Shown here one piece after another: positions 1-11,200 of a stretch of DNA of 64,000 bases; position 1 is the first letter of the stretch, and the number at the start of each line of letters is the position of its first letter. The position numbers and the translations under genes are program-made. This DNA comes from Aphelenchoides besseyi (lineage: Eukaryota; Nematoda; Chromadorea; Rhabditida; Aphelenchoididae): assembly GCA_024699855.1 (NCBI GenBank), contig JAMPIQ010000003.1:3348001-3412000 (forward strand), written 5' to 3'. Below the pieces are notes generated by a model that worked only from the letters and a program-made list of their open reading frames with translations, had not been told where the DNA came from and did not search any database.

Positions 1-1544
1 CGCTGATGCGATTGATGATCGTGATCTACGGTGTTGCTGCATATTTGAATCATACATGTAAGTTTGTTTGACTGTTTATTTATCTGTTGAGTTCTAGCAG
101 CCGCGAATTTTGAACAATTGCTCAACGCAAGTAACATCGAAGTTCATCAATTCACAAAAAAAATGGTCAAGGAGTTTACGGCGCAGTTGAGTGACAGTAG
201 TTTGCTTGACACAACTCAAGAGAACAACGAGTTGAGGACAAAACTGAAACAGTCGAGAATCGAGGTTGGTTGTTGTCTTTCGATATTTTTGGATTCTGTG
301 GCTTAGGTAGCAAATCTCAAGGATGAAAAGGCAAAATTGGAGTCGCTTTTGTCGAACAAAGAAAACGAACTCACTAATTATGCAAAAATGAACGCTATGA
401 GGCAAGAAGTTGAGATGAAAGTGGAACGATTGAAACAAACCCAAGAACAACTTCGCATTGCTGAAGATCATTGCAGCAAATTGGAATGTGAAATTTCCGA
501 ATTGAAGAATCACGTGTATTCGCTCTCCAGTGAACTCGATAAAACGGTATGTGTTCTTTTCGTTCTAAATTCAGGTGAAAATTTCTAGCGAGAGACAATG
601 AAAGCAATGAAGGAGGAATTACGCGAAGTCCGCGACAACAAAGCCACAATCGAACATCGACTTTCTCTTTCAAACGCTCGAGCAGACGAAATGGAACGAA
701 AGTTTGCGCGTCTTCAAGAAGAAACAAAAGACAAACCGTCGGGACGTGATCATGCAGCTTTGATGGAACGCTATAGCGCGATGTTGGATCGAAACAGCGA
801 ACTGGAACAACAATGTCAATCACTGGACAGTTACAAGAGGCTGCTCGAAACCCACAAAGCACAGTTGGAACAAGTAAAATCCGAAAAGGAGATCGTTCTC
901 AACGATCTCTACGCCGAACAACAACGAACACGAGAACTGAATTCGCGGCTAAGTGAAATGGAAAACGCGAAACTTTCAAGTCGCAACGAAAACATGGAAC
1001 CCGTGACTTCAACGTCTTTACACGACGAACTTTCAAAGACCAGTAGTTTCGATTATGGAGACATCAAGTGAGCAATAAGCTTTTAGTCGTTTCCAATCTT
1101 AATTTCAGCGGAGAATTGGTCAATTTGAAAGTTGAAGTGTCGAATTTGCAATCGGAAAAGAAGGGGCTTCAGGAAGAACTTGCACGTTCAGAAGCAAATA
1201 TCGAAAGTGAAAAAGAACGTTTCGGCGTTATTTTGGTACAAGCTCGTTTGGAAAGCGAACAATTGGCTTTGAAACACGAAACACTACAAAACGAGTTTAT
1301 ACGTCAGAAACAAGAACTCGACAGTTTGCTCGAGAACCAAATGGCACCTAAAACACCGGTTAAAACGCCTGTTAGAACATCGGCTGAACATTCCCCGAAG
1401 AAAAGCTCAGGTTCGAGTTTTAAATCGTGGCTTCTGATTCCGTCTCTGTTGTTGTTTTTGTTATTTCTTCGTTTTGTTTTATGTTGTTTTGTTTACGAAC
1501 AGCCTTTTACGTTGTTTGGTACCTATTCGCGATTATTCCGTTAG
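1..1544 (+). CDS. Coiled-coil protein with C-terminal membrane anchor (3' part)
   Basis: The 5' end lies outside the window. Exons read 1-57, about 98-264, 307-546, 589-1067 and 1109-1544; the later junctions agree in phase and are GT-AG. The product is almost entirely heptad-rich, charged coiled coil (for example NELEQQCQSLDSYKRLLE and LVNLKVEVSNLQSEK). A Thr/Pro/Lys linker (TPVKTPVRTSAEHSPKK) follows, then one very hydrophobic segment (SWLLIPSLLLFLLFLRFVL) and about 20 tail residues. This is the layout of tail-anchored golgins or of nuclear-envelope linkers. The nematode Hook/KASH-type protein ZYG-12 also has a coiled coil plus C-terminal anchor, but I see no diagnostic Hook motif and no classic KASH ending. 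Structure is well supported; identity is open. Confidence 0.75.
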
Positions 1545-1604
1545 ACCTCGAATGTTGTTGTTTGTTGCATTCTTGTTTTTTCCCGAAGAATTCTTTACTT
1601 TTCA

Positions 1605-1610
1605 AATAAA
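1605..1610 (+). terminator. AATAAA polyadenylation signal
   Basis: AATAAA lies about 60 nt after the stop of the coiled-coil gene, in a T-rich stretch. It fits as that gene's poly(A) signal. Confidence 0.6.
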
Positions 1611-1759
1611 CTAATCGACTGCAACTGAAACTTCCAATGAATAGGAAAATATTCGTTGTTTACAAGCACGTACTTCGATCGTTCAATCCACGTTTGTAAT
1701 CATAGTCCTTTAGAAGTTATGAGTGATCTGTACAGACATTGACTATCGTACGCGTAATC

Positions 1760-2659
1760 ATGAGTCGACCAGCTCTTAACTCACTTCGCGGATTGTTAAC
1801 TCGACCCGAAACGGAAGTTCGTTTCACCAATCGCGTTGCCCAATTGAAATCAATTCGCACTGTTGATGAGGGAGTACCGCGAAAAGAAGACCAACAGAAA
1901 CGTTTAATTCGATCTTTTCGGTCTCTTCGACATCGTTTAGCTCAGGAAGAAGCGAAATTTCAGCCCGGTGACAGCGCTGTGTTAGTGCCGTTGCTTGAAC
2001 TGAGTGAAGATCAACAACCATGGGTCTTATTCACTCAGAGGTAGGTAGAAAAGAACGTGATAGTTGAGTTTACTTTTGAAGATCGTTTCATATGCGTTCG
2101 CATCGTGGAGAAGTTTCATTCCCCGGAGGTCGAATGGATGAAAACGAAACTCCGGAACAGGTACAAAAACTTTTTATCCCAACTGTATTCTCAAAGATTT
2201 CAGGCAGCATTTCGTGAAGCAGAAGAGGAAATCGGTCTTCACTTCGACGACATTCGTCTTTGGGGTCGTTTACCGTCGCTTCTGACTCGACATAACAAAA
2301 ACATCGTGACTCCGGTGGTCGGTTTGATTGCCGAAAGAGCGTTGGAGAAACTGATTATTGACACCGAAGAAGTTCAATCAATTTTTATTGCAAGTTTATC
2401 TTAATTCAAAGTTCTTTATCGAAACATTTAGGCTCCACTTTCTGAACTTGCTCAATCCGAGTCTTATACAGCATTTCGAGTTGCCTCTCATTTGTATCGA
2501 ATGCCCGTCTATCATAGCGAACAGTTTCGATTGTTGAAAACAAACGATGAAGCCATACAAGCAGCACCACCGTTTCATCGGATCTGGGGACTTTCTGGTG
2601 GAATATTGGCCGAACTTCTTGCCGTTCTATTAGACGATCACGAATTAGAAGAAATGTGA
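1760..2659 (+). CDS. Nudix hydrolase, NUDT8/CoA-diphosphatase-like
   Basis: Exons are 1760-2040, 2082-2160, 2204-2389 and 2432-2659, giving about 257 aa. Residues just before and across the second intron form a complete Nudix box (GX5EX7REUXEEXGU) after SHRGEVSFPGG, the arrangement of the coenzyme A diphosphatase/NUDT8 branch. The Nudix Glu residues bind the metal that activates water for phosphoanhydride cleavage. The N-terminus (SRPALNSLRGLLTRPE) is Arg-rich with few acids, compatible with mitochondrial import. The third intron begins GCAAGT, not GT: only that junction joins SIFI to APLSELAQ in frame, whereas the nearby GT four bases on leads to an immediate stop. Substrate (CoA or another nucleotide derivative) is inferred from the family. 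Confidence 0.85.
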
Positions 2660-2812
2660 TTGTAATAAACGGGTTGTCAATCACAACTTTTTGATAGGTA
2701 GTTGTTAGTTCGAATAAAGTTATTTCTATTGAAAGCATTCAACGACTCAAATGTGTTTTTGAAACTCTTTTACTTTTATGATTTGTCTGTTGATTTCATT
2801 GTTGAATTGCAG

Positions 2813-3155
2813 ATGAGTCATGTGCCTTCGGATCCCAAACCTGCAAGTCGCTACATGTCGATTTCTGAATACGCAGAAATTCAACGAGAAAACGGCAGCT
2901 GCAAAGAAGAATTCGCACAAAACGTTGCAAAGACAACGAAGGTTGGTCTAATTGTTGGTGTTCCGTTGGGTTTGTATGTTGGCTACGGGTAATTTACTTT
3001 CGTTGAACCCTTCGATTTTTTCTTTTAGACATCATGGTCTTGCACCAAAAGCATTCATTGGCAAGAGCTTGAGCATGGGTTTAGCCACGGTGATGTGTTT
3101 CAGTGGTATCGGTGTTTTCATTGCCACCTACAATTGTTTGCGTGTTGTTCGATAA
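2813..3155 (+). CDS. 100-aa two-span membrane protein, unknown
   Basis: Two exons, 2813-2988 and 3029-3155, give 100 aa. The ATG directly follows TTGCAG, typical of a trans-spliced or 5'-UTR-spliced nematode start. About 40 hydrophilic residues precede two hydrophobic segments (VGLIVGVPLGLYVGYG and GLATVMCFSGIGVFIATY), separated by a short basic loop. The size and hairpin layout resemble small mitochondrial inner-membrane or ER proteins, but I recognise no family. Confidence 0.7.
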
Positions 3156-3269
3156 ATGAGTTGTTCTCGATTATACGTTTAGAGAAGAAGAAACAATATG
3201 TTTATGTACAAAATAAGTTTGAAAATATGAGGATCCGTTGGGATGAGTTAATGCTTACAAACAAAGGTG

Positions 3270-5094
3270 TTAAGCGATCTTGTGTTTTTGCAATTTTGTT
3301 ATCAAATACATGATCAGTCTTCGCAACAGTTGGATGGTTTTGATCAAAGTGAGCATGAAAACGAAAACTGTGGCAGCCAACGGAACGTAAATGTCCAAGT
3401 TATTTCGATAAATGAAACCGAGTTTTATCGCATACAACTCCAAATCGCCGTTCTCCTCGTGACCAGCAGCGTATTCGATTAGACGAACAAAACGTTCGGA
3501 CGGTTTGAACGGTTCGTCTCTGAGTTTGCGGCTCACAAGTCCTGCATTCTTTTTGAAACTGAAATTCGTGTGATGTATAAGTGGAAATCACGTATACCTT
3601 GGTTCATTCAGTAGACGACCAATTTTGGCAACCAGCTCCTCTTCGTCGATGTTGTGGATGTTCTGATACAACGACATTCCACGGCGAATCAACAGAGCGG
3701 CGTTGTAGTTTTGGTCCGCGAACAACGGCAAACTGAGGACGGGAACTCCACTCATCGCTGATTCCATAGCGCTGTTTTGTCCGCAATGGGAAATGAACAA
3801 TTGAGTTCGCGGATCAGCTAAAAAATTTGGTTATATTGAAATTATGAGATCGACAACTCACATAAGATTGTCACTTGATCGGCCCAATCGACAGTGAAGA
3901 CATTTGGTGCCTGGGCGAAGAGTGCTGAATCGTTGTGATTCGTGTGAAAACGCCAAATCACCGAGTACTGTGGAAAACGAGCGAAAGCGTTGATAAAAGC
4001 TTTTTTGAATTGCTTCGGCATAAGTTGAGTGTCCACTAACGATCCCAACGAGAAGTAGATCACGCCTTTTGGAGCTTTGTCGAAGATCGCAGAAACAATC
4101 GGAGTGTGTTGAGTTCGCGGTTTGGCAACAGCAATTCCGCCAATGAATTGAATCTTATTCGTAATCGGTCTTGGATGATCCAAATGAGCGTGAGCATTGA
4201 TGAACACATACGATGATGTTTGTATAAGTTCACGAAAGGTCGGTAATTCGACGTTCAATTTGATCTTGAACATTGTTTGCATCTCTTTGTGAAGTGAACT
4301 GAGAAGCACCGGATGATAGAAATCGATGATCAAGTTCGTCAATCTTTCGTTCCAACTTAGAACCGGAACATCTGCACTTGATGCAAACACCCCTGAAACG
4401 GCAATATTAGCTGAGATCAACGAAACGCTACGTACATGGAATGTATGATCGAGGAACTGGAATCTAAAAGTTTAAAGTTAGTTGATTTATGATTCTTGTA
4501 TTCTACTCCAAGAGCAAACGCAATTTCATCGGGCATACTCAACGCACTACTGATCACTCGTTTCTTTATCTTTAAAGCTTCGGCTGCGTAGAAAAGACAT
4601 GGATCGAAGATCTCGCCGATTATTAAATCGTATTTGGCTCGTCGCATATCATCCAACATCGTGGGATGGTTGACAAGATCGCGACAGAATTGAAGTGTCG
4701 TATTCACGTACGGTATTGCACGATCGGTATCCATTTTAATGTCTGTGGCTTTGAACGGATCCTTAAAGTAATCCATCTCGTGGTATTTCGTATATGTTGT
4801 TGCATTGAATTTAATAACTCGCGCCTTTTCTACTCCAGTGCGTGTTTCGAAAGGAGTCCAATTAGCACAGAAAACGTCCTGGCAAGCAAATTAGAAGATT
4901 TGGTATGAGCATCTTACCACTTCGTGTCCTGCTTCAAACAACAAATCGGCAAGTTTGCCGTGAAATTGCATATGCGAGAATCCAAGCGACGGATTATTCA
5001 CCAGAATCTTGAGCTTCTTCTTTCCAGCTGTTAGTTCTCCATTTGCCCGAAGGCAAAGTATAATCAATACGTACGGTAGGAAACGAAAGAGCAT
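3270..5094 (-). CDS. UDP-glucuronosyltransferase (UGT)
   Basis: Six exons (from the 5' end: 4918-5094, 4507-4878, 4436-4463, 3862-4392, 3598-3817, 3270-3558) join in phase to 538 aa, the usual UGT length. UGTs move glucuronic acid or glucose from a UDP-sugar to small lipophilic acceptors in the ER lumen, in detoxification. Visible: an N-terminal signal peptide (LFRFLPYVLIILCLRANG), the motif LGIPVPRSYIP, YFSLGSLVDTQ, the donor-binding signature (HCGQNSAMESAMSGVPVL then LFADQ), and a C-terminal membrane span (VPLAATVFVFMLTLI) followed by a short Lys-rich tail. The third exon is a 28-nt microexon; without it the frame breaks. The acceptor cannot be predicted. Confidence 0.95.
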
Positions 5095-5751
5095 TTGGAT
5101 CGACAGCTGTACTTGTGCTCAACAGATCACTTTGATCGACAAACTCGCACGTAAAGGTTGCTTAACAACTGGGAATGAACGTTCAAAATATAACGAAAAT
5201 TGTGCAATGGGCTTATCAGTCTTAAGCTTATGGTTTCTTTAGACCATCAACAGGACAAATTTTATTGTCTCCTCCATGTTTTCAGTTCTTTGATGATAGA
5301 ATTTTTTAGTGTTTTGCTTGGTTATTCCGACCATTCCACTTCTTATCTCACACTTTAGGGTCGTGGACGTTTCGACCATTCAATCTATTTTCCGGTTCCT
5401 TTTGGCGTTGATCTTCGGACAGAATTTGCCTATCAAACTAAGCATTGAATTAGCTATTCAGAACAAAAGAAGTGGACGTAAAGTTGCCGTGTTGGTCGTA
5501 GTGTTTATTGAAAAGCATGTGTAATCAAAGCAGATTTTTTATTCGTGATATTCGTACAAAGTTCTTCCATTTTCGACAATTTTCATTATGTCCAGCCAGC
5601 CTAAGAATAATTCGACAGTTGCGGCTCATATTCGATTTAACAACAAACGTCCCTATCTTTGATTTTTTAGGTTTACAGATGGGTACTTAGAAACGAGCAA
5701 AAGTTCAGAGTTATAATCAGTTTTTGTTGAGCTCTTTGGGCCGCAACCGTC
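5095..5751. other. Intergenic region
   Basis: About 650 bases between the UGT start and the end of the next minus-strand gene. The part next to the UGT should hold its promoter, but I see no clear motif. Short open frames here lack coding character. Confidence 0.4.
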
Positions 5752-6146
5752 CTATTGCCAACCTTTTTTGTCACGTTCCGCAAACACTTCGACCATCGTA
5801 ACGTGTGTGACGTTGTGCAAAAAACAATCGCCGTCGAAAACTCTGCATTTCGTTCGTCCAACAACCGTCTTAACGTTGAATTTCCGTTGTTTAATCTTCG
5901 TCGTGTCGATGATTGCCGAAATGTCCAACGGAATCAATTGCACGACCCGTTGTTTCGATTTGATGCTCATGATCGCGACGGTGCGTTTAAGAATATGCTG
6001 GAGAAGAATCAGATTACTCGGCAGTTTACACTCACTTGGATCTCATCTCTGTTTTTGTAGTGACGAACATGCAAATTACGTCCGTAAATCGAGTTGATTG
6101 AAAGTAAACTGAAAACGAGCAAAACACCGAAAACTAACAACCTCAT
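5752..6146 (-). CDS. 118-aa secreted protein, unknown
   Basis: Two exons (6036-6146 and 5752-5997) joined by a 38-nt GT-AG intron, phase 0, give 118 aa. The start encodes a clear signal peptide (MRLLVFGVLLVFSLLSINS, cleaved near IYG). The mature part is basic and mostly beta-like, with one close cysteine pair (KCRVFDGDC). There is no propeptide repeat or known domain. Its place between a UGT and a hyaluronidase says little about function. The signal peptide, clean splice and stop support a real gene; its role is unknown. Confidence 0.65.
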
Positions 6147-6489
6147 TTGCTTCTCGTAAACGTCAAGTTGGGGAACTGGATGTACGCCTCGTGATTCTGA
6201 ACATCCGGTTGTTGAGAGAAAACACAAACGTCTGTTCAAACATACGCAGAAATTAAAGTTTTTAGGTTCATATAACAACCTTGTTCCTGTTGGACGCCGT
6301 TTGCTTGTTATGCTGGATGTACGAAGGATTATGTAATGCAACTTTAAGTTGATATTTCCACTCGTACAAGAAATCATTAAATCAAAAGCACTCAATAGAT
6401 TTGGGATTATTCGTGCGTTTCAGAATAAAGTTGTTTATTGTGTCTTGGCGTAAAGTAGAGAACATATTCGTTGTCGGTAATAGAAGTTC

Positions 6490-7990
6490 TCAAATTGGCT
6501 CACAATGAGTGGACTGCCATTTCCCGAGCTGACATCTTTTTGGCGGTGAAAAATCATCGGCAACACAACGTCCATTTCCTTTGCACTTCTCTTCGGAACA
6601 TCTCTTCGCCTCACCAATGACTATCGAAGCAAACGGTCCGAACAGTTCATTCACGTGGTTGGCCATCAAAACACAACGATCGTGCATATGATAAGAAGAA
6701 CCCCAAACAATAACACCGTTGGCTCCCAACTCGTACGGATATTTCAACGTGTTGCAAACGTCAATCTAAATTCTCATTCAACACCAAAAATGAATACTCA
6801 CTTTTGAATAGAAATAATCGTCGATCATTTCCGTTGTTTCATTCCAATTCACGGCATGTAAAACTTTGAAATAATGAAGGATTCTAGACGATAAATACAA
6901 CCGCAATTTCCCTTTATGAGAAAAACAATCGTAATAATGTTTTTGCAATCCTTCATTATTTCAACCACTTATATTCTAGTTTTGCGTAAGCGAAGATTGG
7001 TTTCTTGCGAGGCTCCAAAACCCGATTGATAGCCAGTGCTTGGTGTAACTCTCCGTAGACATGATATTGACGACAAAATGCTTCAGATGAGACATTATAA
7101 AAGTAGATTTTCGGAAGAAGTATGTCGATTGCGTTGTAGAGCCACATTAATCTGAAGCTCTTCGATTGTTGCCATCAAAAACTTTAACAAACTTTTTATT
7201 TGCTGCATGATGAAGAACCGAACATTGCGTTGTATTCGTATAGCCGACATCGTCATTGCACAGTGGATATTCCCAGAAGCCCCATTTGGCTAATGGTCGC
7301 AAAGCTTTAGCATACCATAAGGTTATCAACATAAAATCTCTGAATCGAAGATGATTAGAACGAATTGATTCGCAACAAACTTGGCTCCTTGTTCAAATTC
7401 TACGTGAGCGAGCTTGTCGATTTCTTTGTCGGTACAACTTTCGCAGTGTTGTTGAGCCAAATATCGAGAGTAACGTTGATAGACTCTTCGAGAAGAATGA
7501 TTTAGTTCAAAAATTGGTCTCCATGCCTCCCAGTCAATGATTGCGAGACCATCAAATTGTTCATTCGGTATCTTTTCTCTTATATCTTTCTCTATTTGAG
7601 CCAAATGAATGCTCAAATTTGCGGCCTGAAATCGATTAGGTTTACGTTATTTAATTTGCAACTCATCTGTGGAACACCACCATTAATTGGATTATCGCAT
7701 TCGGATTCTTCATCGTTCAATCCCGCTTGAACAGCTTCGTTGCAGTACGGTAAAGCTCCGAACGAGTAAAAGATTACCAGTTTATCGCCAACAAAATGAT
7801 GACCAGTATTCGTGGTTATGTTGTAAAGGTCGGGTCGAACTTCGAGACAATCATCTGATGGTACATTCCAATAAACCTGAAGCAAATGATAGCCGAATAT
7901 TTGAATCAGAAATACCTCAAAAACTGGAAGTGAATGCAGTTGTAAAAAATTAGAGAGTATAATCGTCAGTTGCACGTAAATTGAATTCAT
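6490..7990 (-). CDS. Hyaluronidase (glycosyl hydrolase family 56)
   Basis: Seven exons (5' to 3': 7916-7990, 7667-7876, 7381-7625, 7193-7339, 6969-7151, 6802-6883, 6490-6765) add to 405 aa. The family cleaves hyaluronan and, in worms, chondroitin. Visible: signal peptide, VYWNVPSDDC at the mature N-terminus, GDKLVIFY, NGGVPQ, the catalytic Asp-x-Glu in LAIIDWEAWRP, DFMLITLWYAKALRP, WGFWEYPLC, LGANGVIVWGSS, and a C-terminal Cys-rich EGF-like tail (CKGNGRC). Two junctions are odd. The intron after GGVPQ begins ATGAGT, and its removal joins to NLSIHL exactly as in relatives. The intron at 6884-6968 carries one arm of a hairpin whose other arm is the start of exon 6. C. elegans has one such gene (chhy-1); orthology was not tested. 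Confidence 0.92.
6866..6964. repeat. Perfect 18-bp inverted repeat across an intron/exon junction
   Basis: The 18 bases at 6866-6883 are the exact reverse complement of 6947-6964, with 63 bases between. On the gene (minus) strand one arm starts four bases into the intron and the other is the first 18 bases of exon 6, so pre-mRNA could fold with donor and acceptor side by side. Confidence 0.85.
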
Positions 7991-8244
7991 AGCCAACGAC
8001 CTAACAGATGCTTCCCAGCTAACACCTTTAGTTTGTGATTATGATTACAAGTTTAAGTTTAATTGCTATTCCAGAAAACGTTCTGCAATATAAAAATTGA
8101 CGTGATTATCATTTCAATATGAATTTCACGACCTTTTCTTCACATTAATCATCAGGTAAGCGGCCGATAAGAAAGGTTGTTGAGTAAGAAAGTAAACAAG
8201 ATTCTCCAATTCAAAGTTTTATACGCAAACTGATTTGCACTGTT

Positions 8245-8250
8245 TTTATT
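8245..8250 (-). terminator. AATAAA polyadenylation signal of the ShKT gene
   Basis: On the minus strand AATAAA lies about 20 nt beyond the TAA stop at 8271-8273. Confidence 0.55.
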
Positions 8251-8270
8251 AAATAACAATAACGACAAGT

Positions 8271-11200
8271 TTACGGTTTTTTCGTCACTGATTTGCCACC
8301 ACCACCGAATAGTCCACTAATTCCACTACTGATTCCACTACTGATTCCGGACCAGCTCAGTCCGCCCCCACTAGATAATTGTGATCCAGTCGATGGTTGA
8401 TTTCCAGTCGTTTGACCTGTTGATGTACTGCTTTGTTTAGCTGGATTACTCGGCGTTCCAGATTGTGATCTAGTAGATGGTTGATTTCCAGATGCACCGC
8501 TTTGTTTAGCTGGATTACTCTGCGTCCCAGATTGCGATCCAGTAGATGGTTTATTTCCAGATGCACCGCTTTGTTTAGCTGGATTACTCTGCGTCCCAGA
8601 TTGCGATCCAGTAGATGATTGCGATCCAGTAGATGGTTGATTTCCAGTCGTTTGACCTGTTGATGTACTGCTTTGTTTAGCTGGATTACTCGGCGTTCCA
8701 GATTGTGATCTAGTAGATGGTTGATTTCCGGATGCACCGCTTTGTTTAGCTGGATTACTCTGCGTCCCAGATTGCGATCCAGTAGATGGTTGATTTCCGG
8801 ATGCACCGCTTTGTTTAGCTGGATTACTCTGCGTCCCAGATTGCGATCCAGTAGATGGTTGATTTCCGGATGCACCGCTTTGTTTAGCTGGATTACTCTG
8901 CGTCCCAGATTGCGATCCAGTAGATGGTTGATTTCCGGATGCACCGCTTTGTTTAGCTGGATTACTCTGCGTCCCAGATTGCGATCCAGTAGATGGTTGA
9001 TTTCCGGATGCACCGCTTTGTTTAGCTGGATTACTCTGCGTCCCAGATTGCGATCCAGTAGATGGTTGATTTCCGGATGCACCGCTTTGTTTAGCTGGAT
9101 TACTCTGCGTCCCAGATTGCGATCCAGTAGATGGTTGATTTCCGGATGCACCGCTTTGTTTAGCTGGGTTACTCGGCGTCCCAGATTGTGATGAAGTCGA
9201 TGATTGCGATCCAGTAGATGGTTTATTTCCAGATGCACCGCTTTGTTTAGCTGGGTTACTCTGCGTCCCAGATTGCGATCCAGTAGATGATTGCGATCCA
9301 GTAGATGGTTGATTTCCGGATGCACCGCTTTGTTTAGCTGGATTACTCTGCGTCCCAGATTGCGATCCAGTAGATGGTTGATTTCCGGATGCACCGCTTT
9401 GTTTAGCTGGGTTACTCGGCGTCCCAGATTGTGATGAAGTCGATGATTGCGATCCAGTAGATGATTGCGATCCAGTAGATGGTTGATTTCCAGTCGTTTG
9501 ACCTGTTGATGTACTGCTTTGTTTAGCTGGATTACTCGGCGTTCCAGATTGTGATCCAGTAGATGGTTGATTTCCGGATGCACCGCTTTGTTTAGCTGGA
9601 TTACTCTGCGTCCCAGATTGCGATCCAGTAGATGGTTGATTTCCGGATGCACCGCTTTGTTTAGCTGGATTACTCTGCGTCCCAGATTGCGATCCAGTAG
9701 ATGGTTGATTTCCGGATGCACCGCTTTGTTTAGCTGGGTTACTCGGCGTCCCAGATTGTGATGAAGTCGATGATTGCGATCCAGTAGATGGTTTATTTCC
9801 AGATGCACCGCTTTGTTTAGCTGGGTTACTCTGCGTCCCAGATTGCGATCCAGTAGATGATTGCGATCCAGTAGATGGTTGATTTCCGGATGCACCGCTT
9901 TGTTTAGCTGGATTACTCTGCGTCCCAGATTGCGATCCAGTAGATGGTTGATTTCCAGATGCACCGCTTTGTTTAGCTGGGTTACTCTGCGTCCCAGATT
10001 GCGATCCAGTAGATGATTGCGATCCAGTAGATGGTTGATTTCCGGATGCACCGCTTTGTTTAGCTGGATTACTCTGCGTCCCAGATTGCGATCCAGTAGA
10101 TGATTGCGATCCAGTAGATGGTTGATTTCCGGATGCACCGCTTTGTTTAGCTGGGTTACTCTGCGTCCCAGATTGTGATGAAGTCGATGATTGCGATCCA
10201 GTAGATGGTTTATTTCCAGATGCACCGCTTTGTTTAGCTGGATTACTCTGCGTCCCAAATTGTGATCCAGTAGATGATTGCGATCCAGTAGATGGTTGAT
10301 TTCCAGATGCACCGCTTTGTTTAGCTGGGTTACTCTGCGTCCCAGATTGCGGTCCAGTAGATGGTTGATTTCCGGATGCACCGCTTTGTTTAGCTGGGTT
10401 ACTCTGCGTCCCAGATTGTGATGAAGTCGATGATTGCGATCCAGTAGATGGTTGATTTCCAGATGCACCGCTTTGTTTAGCTGGGTTACTCTGCGTTCCA
10501 GATTGCGATCCAGTAGATGGTTGATTTCCGGATGCACCGCTTTGTTTAGCTGGGTTACTCTGCGTCCCAGATTGTGATGAAGTCGATGATTGCGATCCAG
10601 TAGATGGTTTATTTCCAGATGCACCGCTTTGTTTAGCTGGATTACTCTGCGTCCCAGATTGTGATGAAGTCGATGATTGCGATCCAGTAGATGGTTGATT
10701 TCCAGATGCACCGCTTTGTTTAGCTGGGTTACTCTGCGTCCCAGATTGTGATGAAGTCGATGATTGCGATCCAGTAGATGGTTTATTTCCAGATGCACCG
10801 CTTTGTTTAGCTGGATTACTCTGCGTCCCAGATTGTGATGAAGTCGATGATTGCGATCCAGTAGATGGTTGATTTCCAGATGCACCGCTTTGTTTAGCTG
10901 GGTTACTCTGCGTCCCAGATTGTGATGAAGTCGATGATTGCGATCCAGTAGATGGTTGATTTCCAGATGCACCGCTTTGTTTAGCTGGGTTACTCTGCGT
11001 CCCAGATTGCGATCCAGTAGATGGTTGATTTCCGGATGCACCGCTTTGTTTAGCTGGGTTACTCTGCGTCCCAGATTGTGATGAAGTCGATGATTGCGAT
11101 CCAGTAGATGGTTTATTTCCAGATGCACCGCTTTGTTTAGCTGGATTACTCTGCGTCCCAGATTGTGATGAAGTCGATGATTGCGATCCAGTAGATGGTT

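Noticed and set aside
4417..4440. Apparent frameshift in the UGT between its second and third large exons
   Set aside because: It disappears once the 43-nt intron and the 28-nt microexon are recognised; the joined protein carries a canonical UGT motif.
7326..7400. 22-nt intron in the hyaluronidase
   Set aside because: Too short to be spliced. A GTTTGT donor earlier in the exon gives a normal 40-nt intron and the conserved AKDFML join.
8721..9191. Plus-strand repeat ORF (SGCTALFSWITLRPRL)
   Set aside because: Antisense shadow of the same minisatellite; no start context, splice sites or domain.
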